Of a DNA stretch of 64,000 nucleotides, positions 1 to 11,034 are shown in pieces. The stretch is taken from NCBI RefSeq assembly GCF_016920785.2, contig NW_024609881.1:45416710-45480709 (forward strand). Direction: 5' to 3'. The number at the start of each line of letters is the position of its first letter. Position 1 is the stretch's first letter. This DNA is from Ixodes scapularis. Lineage: Eukaryota; Arthropoda; Arachnida; Ixodida; Ixodidae. A program made the position numbers and the translations under genes. The notes beneath the pieces are model-generated. The model saw only the letters and a list, made by a program, of their open reading frames with translations, searched no databases and was not told the DNA's origin.

Positions 1-1795
1 AAAAAAGGAACAAGAAATCGGAGCTGTAAATGAAGCAAGGGAGAGAAAACAATCGGTCTGCGATGTCAAGGTAGGCTTTACAACACCTACGGGTACGCCG
101 CTGTCATGCAGGGAAGCCGATGTCGCGTCACATCACTCCATTGTGGTGTGACGCCCGGAAAGCTAACATACCCCCGAATTTCTGGAACATGCTTCCTTAT
201 AATCTGCACAAACTAAAAAATAAATAAAATAAAGTGTCCAATTTTAGAGGGGAAACAGAACAGTATAATAATTCTATCTCTAGTGGTTTGATCAATTAAA
301 ATCATTTAAAAAAATACCCACTTCAAATATAAAAAAACGCAGTATGAACCCTTTATATTGCTTCAAAACTCGGTAAACACGAAATTTGATGAAACGGACC
401 CGAGCAATTCCATAAAATGGCGTTCGATAAAACGGCGTTCGATGAAATGTCCACTTATTTGATGAAGCGGCATTCGATGAAAGGTCCGGTACCTATATTT
501 CTCGCTGCAAAAAAGAACTACCCGTAGAGTTCCGAGAGAACGCCCACCCCCGAGAAATCGCCCATCCCGTTTTTCTGCCTAAATGTATCTGTAACAAATA
601 TTCCTAAACATCGCCCATTCCCCGATTCCCGTCGAACGTCACGCGATGTCTGACGGGAATCGCAACAACCACGCAATTTGCAGTACCGGCACGTCTGACA
701 AGCGAGTTCATAGCGGGTTCCCGCGTTTATGTCCGCGATCTGCGCGCGCGATATTGGATCTCGTAACACGCGAGTTGTTCCCGCGTGTACGTTGTACCGT
801 GAAATGCAAACTGCTGCGTCCACAACTTGCGGTATCCGTTCCCGCAACAAGGTTTGTAGCGGATTCCCGCGTTTTCGTACGCGATCTCGATTTTACGCGA
901 GTCGGTGCCCCGCGTGTATATTGCTGCGCTCGCGATCTCCGGTATTTGTTCCCGTAACATAAGAGTTTGTAGCGAATTCCCGCGTTTTTGTCCGCGATAT
1001 CAGTTCCGTTGACAGGACAGGGAAGTTTGTAGCGGGTTCTCGCCTATTTATTGCACCATAAAGCTTGAACTGCTGCGCCCGCGATTTGCGGTTATTCGTT
1101 CCCGTGAGATGCGAGCTCTCGGCGGGTTTCCGCGGGTCCTTCGCACCATAAAACGCGAATCTGCTGCATTCGCAACCTGCGGTAACGTTTCCCGTGACAC
1201 ATGAGTTCGCAGCGAATTCCCGCGTGTTTATCGCATCCTGAAACGCGAATTTGCGGTGTCCGCGATCTGCGGTATTCAATTCCCGCGTCACATGGTCTGC
1301 CCCTGTGCCAGGGTGTCGATCATTAATTTTTGATAAAGTTTTGCTGTGGTATCCTCAAAGATAGCCCACCCCATGTTTTTTACCTTTTATCTCATTTTGG
1401 GTGGGCGTTCTTTCGGAACTTTACTATGCATCGTTGAAATCTCATTCTACACACAAATGTAGCGCTTGCAGTCGGAACCAGATGGCCCATTCGTGCTGCG
1501 CTGCTCTTCTTTCGATGCAAAGACGATATGCTCACTAAAATTTGACTAAATATTTAGTTTCACTAGCCAAGTTTGTTCTCCAGCCTATCGATTAACTTTC
1601 GCACCCAAAATAAATTATTATTTGCACGTGATTGATTGCCCCTTTCTGACATGTTTTTGGGTTTTTCTCATTCCCCACCCTGTGTTGGGTGGTTTAAGAA
1701 AACAAGCTCGTCAGAAACGCACACAAAAAAAGGTTAATTGCAAAATCGGTTACTCACTCGCTTTTCTGACTCTCCTCCGTTTTCTATTCTTCTAG
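1..1795. other. Septin upstream intron; no exon seen
   Basis: Intronic by inference, because the first visible septin exon opens inside a codon. It holds a degenerate short tandem repeat around 411-490 (units of the type GGCGTTCGATRAAA), the TIR element at 518-1428 and a long pyrimidine tract before 1796. I find no P-loop exon here. Confidence 0.6.
518..1428. mobile_element. Non-autonomous TIR element with internal GC-rich subrepeats (copy 1)
   Basis: The ends are inverted: left gttccgagagaacgcccacc (529 on), right ggtgggcgttctttcggaac (ends 1419). The interior is about five degenerate subrepeats of 90-130 bp, each with a core like gtagcgaattcccgcg (713, 855, 970, 1028 and 1208 regions). The same ends and core recur at 34241-35542 and 27233-28769. 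No transposase is visible; the superfamily is not assigned. Confidence 0.6.
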
Positions 1796-1877
1796 TCATC
1801 GAAGAGAAAGGAACGCGTCTACGACTCACGGTCACCGACACGCCCGGATTTGGAGACCAGGTCAACAATGAAAACTG
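1796..1877 (+). CDS. SEPTIN9: Septin coding exon A (G3 motif)
   Basis: 82 bp (2+26 codons+2). Acceptor is a pyrimidine-rich tract ending ttctag. It encodes IEEKGTRLRLTV then TDTPGFGDQVNNEN. The next intron begins gcaagt, a GC donor. Only this donor lets the split TG|C codon make the conserved cysteine of NENCW; the nearest GT would break the frame. Confidence 0.93.
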
Positions 1878-4800
1878 GCAAGTTTATTGCTTCTTGGTGA
1901 TCGAGGTAACTGCTCTCACGTGACGTCACAATCGTAGTGCTGTTTCTATTGAATCGGCATCAATATATATAGCTACCCTCCATTTTCACAACGACCTTCA
2001 AGATGGCCGCCTAATGTACTCTTTGAAAGCCCCAATATGCAGGAGGGGTGCCACCATTTTACTTTCTCCCTTCCATTGTCCAATAACATGGCTACCAGTT
2101 TTCATGTTGTCTTTGTAGACTTTAGATCCTTCCAGTCATTGTCATCGGATTTGTTTGTGGAAAAGAGTCGGGAAATGTGCAGTGGAATGAGCTGTACCTA
2201 TCAAACAGGTCACCGGTAAGGAGAGGACCAGAAGCTTTAATTCCAACTCCGCCAAATTGTCGTTCAACGGCTTTCTAACCTTTGATCAGTTTGATTCATT
2301 CATCCAAACCTTTTGACTGATTCAATACTTCATATAGTTAGTTATCTCGGCAGATCCCAACGCTGCATGCCCAAATCAGCAACATGAAAAGTGTACATTC
2401 ACACTCGAAATAATGCTAAATGCTTGGCCTAATTAGTCCATTTTTTCTTTGTCAATCTGGTTTGAATCTGCTGCAAAACAGTAATGGTTACAAGAAATTC
2501 GATTACTTCCAAGAGTAATAAGACTGCTCTTACAGTTACTACCTAATAAAAGTAATCAAATGGTCATAAAATTACTCCAAAACATAACTGATTACAGGTA
2601 ATTTGATTAGTTGCAATGAGCGCCGTACACCGCGCACAACACTGTTAATGCAAACAAGCATTGCCAGTTTTGCCTGTCTCCTTTTAGAATTAGTAAATGG
2701 CTGCCATAAAAACTACTGGTATGGTGGAAAGCCTCCACTGAGGGCTGTCACCTAAGCGGTAGATTTCGGTGTCAGTTAGTATTGTAAGAAAAAAGCGAAA
2801 AGGCCCCGACGTCGTGCTTGCGCTAACAGCGCTGCGCAGTGTACAAGTCTGGCGGGTTAGAACGCTGATCACACCGTGTGAAAACACTTTCCGGGCACTG
2901 TACCGACACATTAACTGCTAGCTTCTTCCGGTGGTTCCTTCTCAAACACGGTGTGTAAAGGTGGATGTGCACATTGGAACAGGAATGCATGTTCCCTTGC
3001 AGCTGGCTGCCCATCCTGGAGTACATCAACGAACAGTACGAGAAGTACCTGAGTGAAGAGCAGAGCGTCACTCGCAAGAAGCACATCCCAGACACCAGGG
3101 TTCACTGCTGCCTCTATTTCGTCCCGCCTTCGGGGCATTCGTGAGCGCCTTCGCTTTTTTCTCTAATTTTATTTTTAAAAAAAATATTTTTTTTTGTTGG
3201 ACCTAAGGTGTACTTGGTAAGGGCTCACAGCAGAGGACCCCTTCATCTTGGTTGTAATTCTGCAGTTTGTTGTAGTTTGAATCACAGGGTTCTGAGGTGC
3301 CTTTGTAATAATATGGACAATATTAAAAGAACTTCTAGCATAAAAAAAAAAAGGAAAGAAAAAAGAATTCAAATGAAAGCATAAATTACACATGGACAAA
3401 GACAGATATGTAACATGCCTTTACATGTGTGTATCTATCCCCAAGTATTCTACAGTCGTTGGCGGTCTTCAGTGAATGCATTGGCATCTATGATATCTAT
3501 GCCAAGGCCTTTGCTGAAATTCTAAATGAAAAATTGCTTTAAAAAACTAAGGCGATCCTTTAATCGACTACATGTCTAGTATGCAGAATGCATTAGCGAT
3601 ACATAAGCAAATCTGGGCAGCATGACGCAATATTACGACCTTGCATGGCGCTGCGCCACGTGACGCGGAGTCACATTACCCCTACACCGTAACTCGTCAT
3701 CCAACAAGACAAGATTTTAATGACATTTTAAGACGCGACGTCGCGTGAAAAGTTTGCACCGTGAGTCACGTGACCCGTAGTGGTGATGTACCTTAGTGGC
3801 ACCACCCACGTCACCCACAGCAGGACATTAGCCTGCTTAACTTAGCTGACGATGGCAGGGCACAGTAACACGACACAAACACCTTCTTTGCTTCTGTTAA
3901 AATGCATTCATAAATCTCCTCAATGCAAGCCGGGTAGTACATGCTGTTTTCCGTTAATATCCGTTTGTCAGCATTCTTCTCTCGAGATGGTCGGTCATGT
4001 GGGCCCCAAAGTGAGGTTCCAGTGCAATTGCAATTACCCCTCGGGCACCTGCGAACCAATCTCGCTTTGTACGTAGGCTGACGCCCCTGGACGTGGAGTT
4101 CATGAAGCGCCTGGACAAGTGCGTCAACATCGTGCCGGTCATCGCAAAGGCGGACACGCTCACCATTGAAGAGAGGAACAACTTCAAGCAAAAGGCGAGT
4201 GGAAACTGCCGAGGAATCCAGCCTTGGGGAATAGTTTGGGTACCTTGTTTATTCGCGGTGAGAAGCTCGCGAGGTGCGCTGCTGTTTTCCCCACTATGGT
4301 TAGCGCACGTGCTACCCACGCGGTTATGTATCCATTTTCATAGTGAATAGAAGCTTGGAATTGCACGTGCTTGCACCGACAGAGGAAGTTGCTCCTCTGC
4401 CGCTCCTCACTCTGGGTTGGGAAAAAATTCCACCAGGCGGGGATACCCAAACTTCTCACCGCAAATACTTGCAATGATGTGATTGGGCCGAATCATTTTG
4501 GAGCACCTTTTCTTTTGAGCAGGAAAAGTACTTTTGGAGCACATGCACACACATGCGTTTCTATCCATACCACTGTGAATACTGCATGTTAAGATTCTTG
4601 TGTTGGCCTATCCAACTAAAAGACGTGCCTACTTTACCTTCTCACTTCTGTGCAACCTTTTGTTGGCATCAACTGCACGGCAGGTTTGATTCCCTCAAAC
4701 ACAAAATAAGCTGATTGGTGGCACATAAAAACACTAGGCATGGCAACAAGATGCTGATTGATGAGGAACAGTATAGATTACTGTGAATAGTTATTGTAGG

Positions 4801-7800
4801 TATGAAATGAAATGTAAAACAGATGGTATATATTCCTTTGAAATAGTGTTCGAATAGAGTGATCTTGAGTCCACAGATTCATGTTTCATTCAACTTCTAA
4901 AGGTCGTAATAAAATTAAAATTCTTAATTCAGATTAAAAAAACTTTTGTCATTAGATCATGAACATAAATGACGTTTTATACGTACAACTTCATGATAAC
5001 AAAAATCGACATGCAAATGATAAATTAAAAAAAAAAAAAATCCAGCCAAACCGGTTAAGGTCATTCCCAACCTTCCTTCCACCGGTTCATCTAATTTAGT
5101 TTTAATTAATATAATTGACTGTATTTTGAACACATAATAGCTATATGAAGATGGTAACTAAACAAGATAGTTCAAATTGAGAATAGACCTCGAGACCTAT
5201 TTCACAAGGGCGCCACCATCTTGAAATATCATCACTTCCAGTATGGGCGGAATCACTGTTTTGCTGTCGCCACGCCAATAGAATACATTTAGGATATGAG
5301 CGCAACCACCACCCATTCTCGTTTTGTCTCCCCTTCACGTTTCACTTATTGCAGGCTGAAATGTTTCATTATTTTTTCGTCGCCCATACCAGATATGTCT
5401 ATTATGTGGCTGAGGACAAGAGTAAGCGAAAAACGTCCATAGAGCTGTTGATATAAAGTTTCTTGCAAGTGCCCTTGCTAACTATACAATTCGGAAAAAA
5501 GATATCGCCAGAACACCGCAGTGTATTATAAACATTAGCAGCAGTGTTGTTCGGAAATTTTTACTGCAAAATTAGCACTCACCAAGTTTTCCCCTTTTCC
5601 TTTTTAATGTAGCAGACACCTTCGTGTTTAACATGTCCCGCTTTGGGGGAGTGCCTTCCTCTTAGCACAAGGGAACACTGCGGCGAAGCAGGATAAGCAA
5701 AATCGCGATGCTTACTTCGTGGTTGTTTCACAGCAGTATGCAAGTGCGCGGTGAGAAGTGCATTCAACAAAGCTGACTTACCCGCCAGGGCAGACTGCGA
5801 ACACAACTTGATATTGTGGAAATTCCGAGTACTGTCAGTGTTTGAAAGACAGATAAAATCGAATAGTATGTTATTCCCGGCAATAATCGTAAGTTCTGAA
5901 AAGTTGCACAAACGTACCGTAACGATCCGGACGTGTAGGGGGCCTCTCAGCTATTATATATTCAGTATTAATTAAGTGAAATCAAGTTTTGGTGCAATGT
6001 TGGCACAGAATTTTCACATTTTGGCTAAATGTAGCAGGGTAAGCCCTTTGGCACAGTTTCGTGCAGATGGCGCCGCAATCATATCACTGTACTTAACATA
6101 GTAGTTTGGAGTGCCTGCTTTAAGTAGTACTTTTGGTGTTGGGTTTACTTTGTGCGTGAACAGTTCACATATCATGATTTGTAGCTGCTCTGATACCAAT
6201 ATCAAGTTCTTGTTTTTTCTTTTGCAAAGTAATGCTGGCAAATATTGTTGCATTAATGTCCGATAGAAAATCGACTGAGAAAGTGCTTGTAATTCATCTT
6301 GAAAGCACAGAGTGGAACAGTGGCATAGCCAGGGCTTCAGCCTCCCACTGAAATCCAGCCGACCCTACAGCATACACATTCATTTTAAATCCCCCTCCCC
6401 CCTCCCTTTCCTGCTGAAAAAAAGAAAAATCCTGGCTACACCACTATAGTGCAATGCAGCACGAACAGGTGCCATCTTCTGGGACATAATTGGTAGATGT
6501 TGAAAGCTGAAGGGCCCAAAGAGATGCAAAATAAGGAGAACTAAACCAAAAGGCATTTATCTGCCCATCTGTTGAAACAAATTTAGCCGGTCTTACTTTA
6601 CCGTTACTTTACCCAACGCTAAACGGAGTGGAGGCCGTTGAGTCAACAGAGACCCCTTCACTGCAGATCAGAGAAGACCTGGCAAGGAACGGCATCTGCG
6701 TCTACCCCGTGCAGGAGTTTGAGGACGACCCGGAAGAGACCATCCTTAACAACAAGATCAGGGTAGGCTTTCCGTCACCCGCTCCCTTTCTACTTCCGTA
6801 GACAACTATGGTAGAAAACTTAGGGGGCTTCTCTTTGACATCGAGTTCACTGCCGACGTTAGGTTTGCACAAGCATACTGTTTCACACTTGGTGTACAGT
6901 GCTGTCAAAGCTGCTGGCATGAGCTCGTGGCTCGATCTTGCAGTTCATTTGCACGTCTTGCAAGTGACACGCCGCCATGAAATACCCGAGAGCAGCGGCG
7001 TAGACTTTCCATTTTCCCGGGGCGGGGGGGTGTTGCGCGTTACCTTTTCGCCGGAACTGGAGATTGAAGCTAACGAAAGCATGCTGGGATTCCATTTCCT
7101 ATGTATTCTGTCAATAAAGGCATTGTGGGCGTTATTTTGTTTACATGCCACTACTAGAAGCTCGTTACATGGCCCATAAACAGTGTCTCGGTAAGGATCA
7201 TGGCTCGGGCCAGGTTGAGGCTCTGCCCCGCCCCCCCCAAATCTCAACGGGGGGGGGGGGGGGGGGCACGAGCCCCGATACCCCCCCGAAGTCCACGCCT
7301 ATACCCGAGTGTTCGCCCATTCCACAATAAGCGGTCACCCCTCAGTTTTCTAACATTGGGAACATACAGGAACGACATATCTTTACATATTGTTGACCTA
7401 ATTCATCCCCCAGATTTGCACGATTATCTCTAAATTTGGAGTTTGCGGTCTCTCGGGATTTTACAGTAGGCGAATTCCACGCTCTCGTACAACAGCTTTG
7501 AACATCCAGTGTACAGGGTAATATTTTTAACGAAAACTGAATTTTAATAAAACTATGCAAACTGGTAGCTGAATGCCAACATCTCCAGGCGTTTCTTCAG
7601 TTTGGCGGACATCATCCGAAGGAATAGCCGTATTAGTAAGTTGGCTAATTAACTAAAATCTGTTAACATTCAAATTATTGGTTTTACGGGTCACGTTGCA
7701 ATTGCAGAATTGAGAGCAATTGCTATTAGAGGCTAGACCATTTAAAAGAATTTGCAAAAGGTTATTTGCGTTTGTGATACAAATTATTAAATTGTTACGT

Positions 7801-10321
7801 TTTTAAACCAGACTTAGAAGCTGCATACAATTTTCAAATGAGGCTATAAAAAAACATGAAAATTTATTAATATCTCGGACTAATACACTTTTGCGTGTTC
7901 ATTAATTGGTCTTGCCTGCGATAGAAATTGCTGCCCTTTCCACGCCACTCCCGCCGTGCACTGGCAAGTTTGTGGCCAGTGTAACGCATTTGAAGGCAAC
8001 AAGAACGACGGAAGTTCCTGTTGGTAAGCCCAGTAGAAGGAATGGCAATCTGGGCTAGTTGGTTCATGATAACTTTCAGGGCGCCGAAAATACACAAGGA
8101 CAAGATACAAGAAAGGAGACGTGAACAACGTCTCCTTTCTTGTATCTTGTCCTTGTGTATTTTCGGCGCCCTGAAAGTTATCATGAACCAACTAGCCCAG
8201 ATTGCCATTCTAATGCAGTACATTTCTTTTACATCGGGCTCTGTTCTATGTAGCGCCTTGTTCACGTCTCCTTTCTTGTATCTTGTCCTTGTGTATTTTC
8301 GGCGCCCTGAAAGTTATCATGAACCAACTAGCCCAGATTGCCATTCTAATGCAGTACATTTCTTTTACATCGGGCTCTGTTCTATGTAGCGCCTTGTTCA
8401 CGTCTCCTTTCTTGTATCTTGTCCTTGTGTATTTTCGGCGCCCTGAAAGTTACCAGTAGAAGGACGTTGCTCACTGCGTGTTTCCGGCCTCGCAGGCTGC
8501 CATCCCGTTCGCGGTGGTGGGCAGCGACAAGCAGCACACGGTCAACGGGCGCACGGTGTTCGGGAGGCAGACGCAGTGGGGGCTGGTGGAGGTGGAGAAC
8601 AGGATGCACTGCGAGTTCCCGGACCTCAGGGACATGCTCATCCGGTGAGGACTTGGAGGGACAACGTTATTCGTTGCGTCGAAGCCGGGCCATTCCCAAA
8701 ATTTGAGCTCGGGACTGTGCGTCGACGCGAGTTAGGGTGAAGAAAGTAAAACGATAGGAAAATAGTTTTACTCAATCGGTGCCACCAATGGTGTACCGGC
8801 AGAAACGGAGAGATAGAGAGGAGACGAGTGGGGGGGGGGGGGGGGGTCGAAACATTTGAGCTTTGATTGGAACGATTGGTGGGTAGACCAAAAGCTAGCC
8901 ATCTCCGTCTCCACTCGCCGTTTGAATGCGAATGCCAGACGCCTGCGCTTAAACAGAGTAGAGGCAAAGGTGGCTAGCTTCGAGTCTACTCACTAACCGT
9001 ACCAATCTGTCCGCATGCTCTCGTCTCCCCCTCTCCCCCAGTTTCTAACTGCATAACCTAGAGGCACTAAATATGAAAAACCTGGAGGCACTCCTTTGCC
9101 CCGATTGTCCTGCAGGTGCCGCCGCTTTGTTGACAAAGTGCAGGTCAGGTGCAACTGGCAATACTAAAATGTGACTTCTTAGAGATAAACTAGGGTGCAA
9201 AAGCAGCGAGACTGTAGTAACGCCCGCTCGTTGTATGGAACAGGGCTGTTTGATTGCCGGTTATAAATGACGGAGTGTGCCAACTGACTGGAGCAAGTGC
9301 AGCACCCTACAGCCGTGTGAACGACTATAGAGGTTGTGTTTTTTGTAAGGCTTTACGGATATGGATGGATTAGAAGCTACTCAATGTGGTCTGTGCAGGA
9401 GTGTTATACGGCCAGGGGGATGTAATATACGGGGCAAATTCTCATGGTAAGTGAAATAACTAAAATTATTTTTAAATAATTTAAGATAAACAGCTAGTTC
9501 CAATTAGAAACATGCCGAACGTCATCGAAAGCCACTAAATTTGTAAATTTGAGAAAAATAGAGCGCATGGGAAGCGTGGTATATAGTATGCTGGGGTTGC
9601 GTGCACAAAAGGGGCAAGGCTCGCGGTGCAAAAATGTGGATGTAGAAAAACTGTGCAGACGCGTTACTTTTCGCACCGCTAGCCTCACACCTTTCGCACG
9701 AGTGGCAACTTTAGCACACCAATGCACCTCCCACGCACCATCTCTCTAAAATCGATTTAGTGCTTTTCGATGACACACAGCAAGTTTCTAAAGGGGTCAA
9801 ATGCTTATCTTCACGAATTAACAAATTTGAGCTAACCAAATTATTGCGACGAGTAGCCCCCTTGTTATGTACCCCCGGCTGTATAACTTGCCTGCAGAGA
9901 CTGCACTAGTGTAGCTTTCGTGTCTTTCTTAAAAACACTCTTGCAAAACCTTAAAAAAAAAAAAAAAAAAAATGTTTAGTTACAATGGCAAGCACACACC
10001 CAGAATGTCTCGCAGATCAGATTTCGAACACACTGCCGGATAGCGTATGGAAGGGATGAGAGGTGAAGGGGGAACTGTAGTGACAAGGGCGATTCCGTCC
10101 CTCAGATACGGAGCGAGGTTTCAGCACCTCGCTCGATGCACGAGATGCGTGTCCTAACGGCCAGCCGTCGGTCTGCTCCCAGGACCCACATGCAGGACCT
10201 CGTGGAGGTGACCAAGACTGTGCACTACGAGAACTTCCGCCACGAGCGGCTACAGGCGCGCAACGGACACCTCAATGGACAAGCCATCAACATCGTCAAC
10301 TTGAACGAAAGCAGCCTTTGA
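1796..10321 (+). CDS. SEPTIN9: Septin, SEPT3 subgroup (SEPT3/9/12-like), last six coding exons, 5' partial
   Basis: Six exons (1796-1877, 3003-3140, 4077-4194, 6667-6762, 8496-8644, 10183-10321) join in phase into about 240 C-terminal residues of a septin. Visible in order: the switch-II G3 motif DTPGFGD, NNENCW, the conserved RVHCCLYF strand, PLDVEFMKRL, the G4 motif AKAD, IPFAVVGSD, and the septin unique element WGLVEVEN..HCEF..LRDMLIRTHMQDL. The P-loop exon must lie upstream of the window, because the first exon opens in phase 1 at IEEKG. Septins bind GTP and polymerise into cortical filaments in cytokinesis and membrane scaffolding. The chain stops soon after VHYENFR with no C-terminal coiled coil. 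That feature, and runs such as IEEKGTRLRLTV, KKHIPDTRVHCCLYF and VNIVPVIAKADTLT, place it in the SEPT3 subgroup rather than with SEPT2, SEPT6 or SEPT7. The symbol is the nearest human co-orthologue by recalled similarity; SEPTIN3 or SEPTIN12 fits equally. Two of the five visible introns have GC donors. Confidence 0.93.
3003..3140 (+). CDS. SEPTIN9: Septin coding exon B
   Basis: 138 bp (1+45 codons+2). Acceptor cttgcag, donor gtgagc. It encodes W-L-P-I-L-E-Y-I-N-E-Q-Y-E-K-Y-L, the KKHIPDTRVHCCLYF strand and PPSGH. The match to the SEPT9 family is close over the whole exon. Confidence 0.95.
3577..3800. repeat. Dispersed repeat with two CACGTG boxes in septin intron B-C
   Basis: gaatgcattagcgatac is shared with 24872 on; ccacgtgacgcgg (3656) and gagtcacgtgaccc (3763) flank a gcgacgtcgcg palindrome (3736). 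No coding potential. Confidence 0.4.
4077..4194 (+). CDS. SEPTIN9: Septin coding exon C (G4 AKAD motif)
   Basis: 118 bp (1+39 codons). Acceptor tacgtag. It encodes LTPLDVEFMKRLDKCVNIV, then PVIAKADTLTIEERNNFKQK. AKAD is the guanine-specificity motif. The intron starts gcgagt: the next exon continues exactly at IREDL, so the exon must end at AAG and the donor is GC, the second in this gene. Confidence 0.94.
6315..6455. repeat. Short TIR repeat (gtggcatagccagg type)
   Basis: gtggcatagccaggg at 6321 faces cctggctacaccact at 6430-6444, giving about 15-bp inverted ends around a C-rich and A-rich core. It lies in septin intron C-D. Too short to classify. Confidence 0.4.
6667..6762 (+). CDS. SEPTIN9: Septin coding exon D
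   Basis: 96 bp, exactly 32 codons, phase 0 at both ends. Acceptor cactgcag, donor gtaggc. It encodes IREDLARNGICVYPVQEF and EDDPEETILNNKIR, corresponding to the acidic loop before the PFAVVG strand. Confidence 0.94.
8042..8452. mobile_element. Tick repeat inserted as inverted plus tandem copies, flanked by a 12-bp target duplication
   Basis: Perfect inverted arms 8040-8122 and 8128-8210 (83 bp, 5-nt loop) are followed by a second 136-bp direct copy (8264-8399) and a partial third (8400-8452). The 12-mer ccagtagaagga occurs at 8030-8041 and 8453-8464, which is the signature of a target-site duplication. The unit carries atgaaccaactagccca, a block shared with the repeat at 14563. It lies in septin intron D-E, 31 bp before exon E. 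Confidence 0.75.
8496..8644 (+). CDS. SEPTIN9: Septin coding exon E (septin unique element)
   Basis: 149 bp (49 codons+2). Acceptor ggcctcgcag, donor gtgagg. It encodes AAIPFAVVGSDKQHTVNG, then TQWGLVEVENRMHCEF and LRDMLI. A repeat insertion ends 31 bp upstream, leaving a short intact branch-point candidate (ctcact near 8470) and pyrimidine tract. Confidence 0.95.
10183..10321 (+). CDS. SEPTIN9: Septin last coding exon with stop codon
   Basis: 139 bp (1+45 codons+TGA at 10319-10321). Acceptor ctgctcccag. It encodes THMQDLVEVTKTVHYENFRH, then a short tail ending NIVNLNESSL. There is no coiled-coil extension, as is usual in the SEPT3 subgroup and unlike SEPT2, SEPT6 and SEPT7 types. Confidence 0.95.
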
Positions 10322-10456
10322 ACGTTGTGTAGCCGTCTACGCGGTTCTTTTCCTTCCGTCGACATCCAAGGGAGTCTACGCTGGGGCGACAAAGACGAAA
10401 TGCGAGAAGTGGTACTACGACAAAAGCCCGTGCAAGGGCGGCACAACCTCGCGAGA

Positions 10457-10462
10457 ATTAAA
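10457..10462 (+). promoter_or_regulatory. Variant poly(A) signal ATTAAA, possible proximal septin site
   Basis: ATTAAA lies 136 bp after the septin stop codon. It is the commonest variant of AATAAA. The downstream sequence is not strongly GU-rich, so I consider it weaker than the site at 11049. Confidence 0.35.
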
Positions 10463-11034
10463 TAAGCCCAAAGGGCAAACAAATACAAGAGTTAACGAGA
10501 TCTCGTGTACACCTTTGGATCTTTCCATTCGTTTCTATTCCCCATGGACTGTCACTTTCATATCAGTTGCACATGGCCAGGACGTATGCACCACATTGCG
10601 ACGCCCAAAAAGTAAAACAAAAAATAATGCAGAGACTATAATTACATTGGAGATGTCAAACACCTTGTTTTAAGTAATGGGCTAGCACACTGTGCAACAC
10701 GTGAAAATTTTTCTGCAGTCTTGCCACAATCTCGTATCACCTCGCTCGCATTTTTCCTCGTCGCACTAGTGGAAGTGTACGTTGCAACATATCAGCCGTG
10801 CTCAACACCACCTAACCGTAAGAAAAGTCTTTGTCGTCGTGTTTGTTCGACAGCCATAACCCAACGTCTTCCTCTTCGATAGTAAAGCTAGCAAATATTG
10901 TGGTCACTTTCATCCAGTGCATTTGCGTCTAGTCACCGTTCCGAAGAAGAGATCCCCCGCCTTCCGCGGGCGCTGTCGCCGTTGCCAGTCGCGCGGCACT
11001 TCCAACGCTTAAAGAATCACACGTGCACACGCTC

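Noticed and set aside
8021..8609. Several overlapping open frames on both strands around 7867-8609
   Set aside because: They are translations of the inverted/tandem repeat and of the antisense of septin exon E. Identical peptides appear on both strands because of the palindrome.
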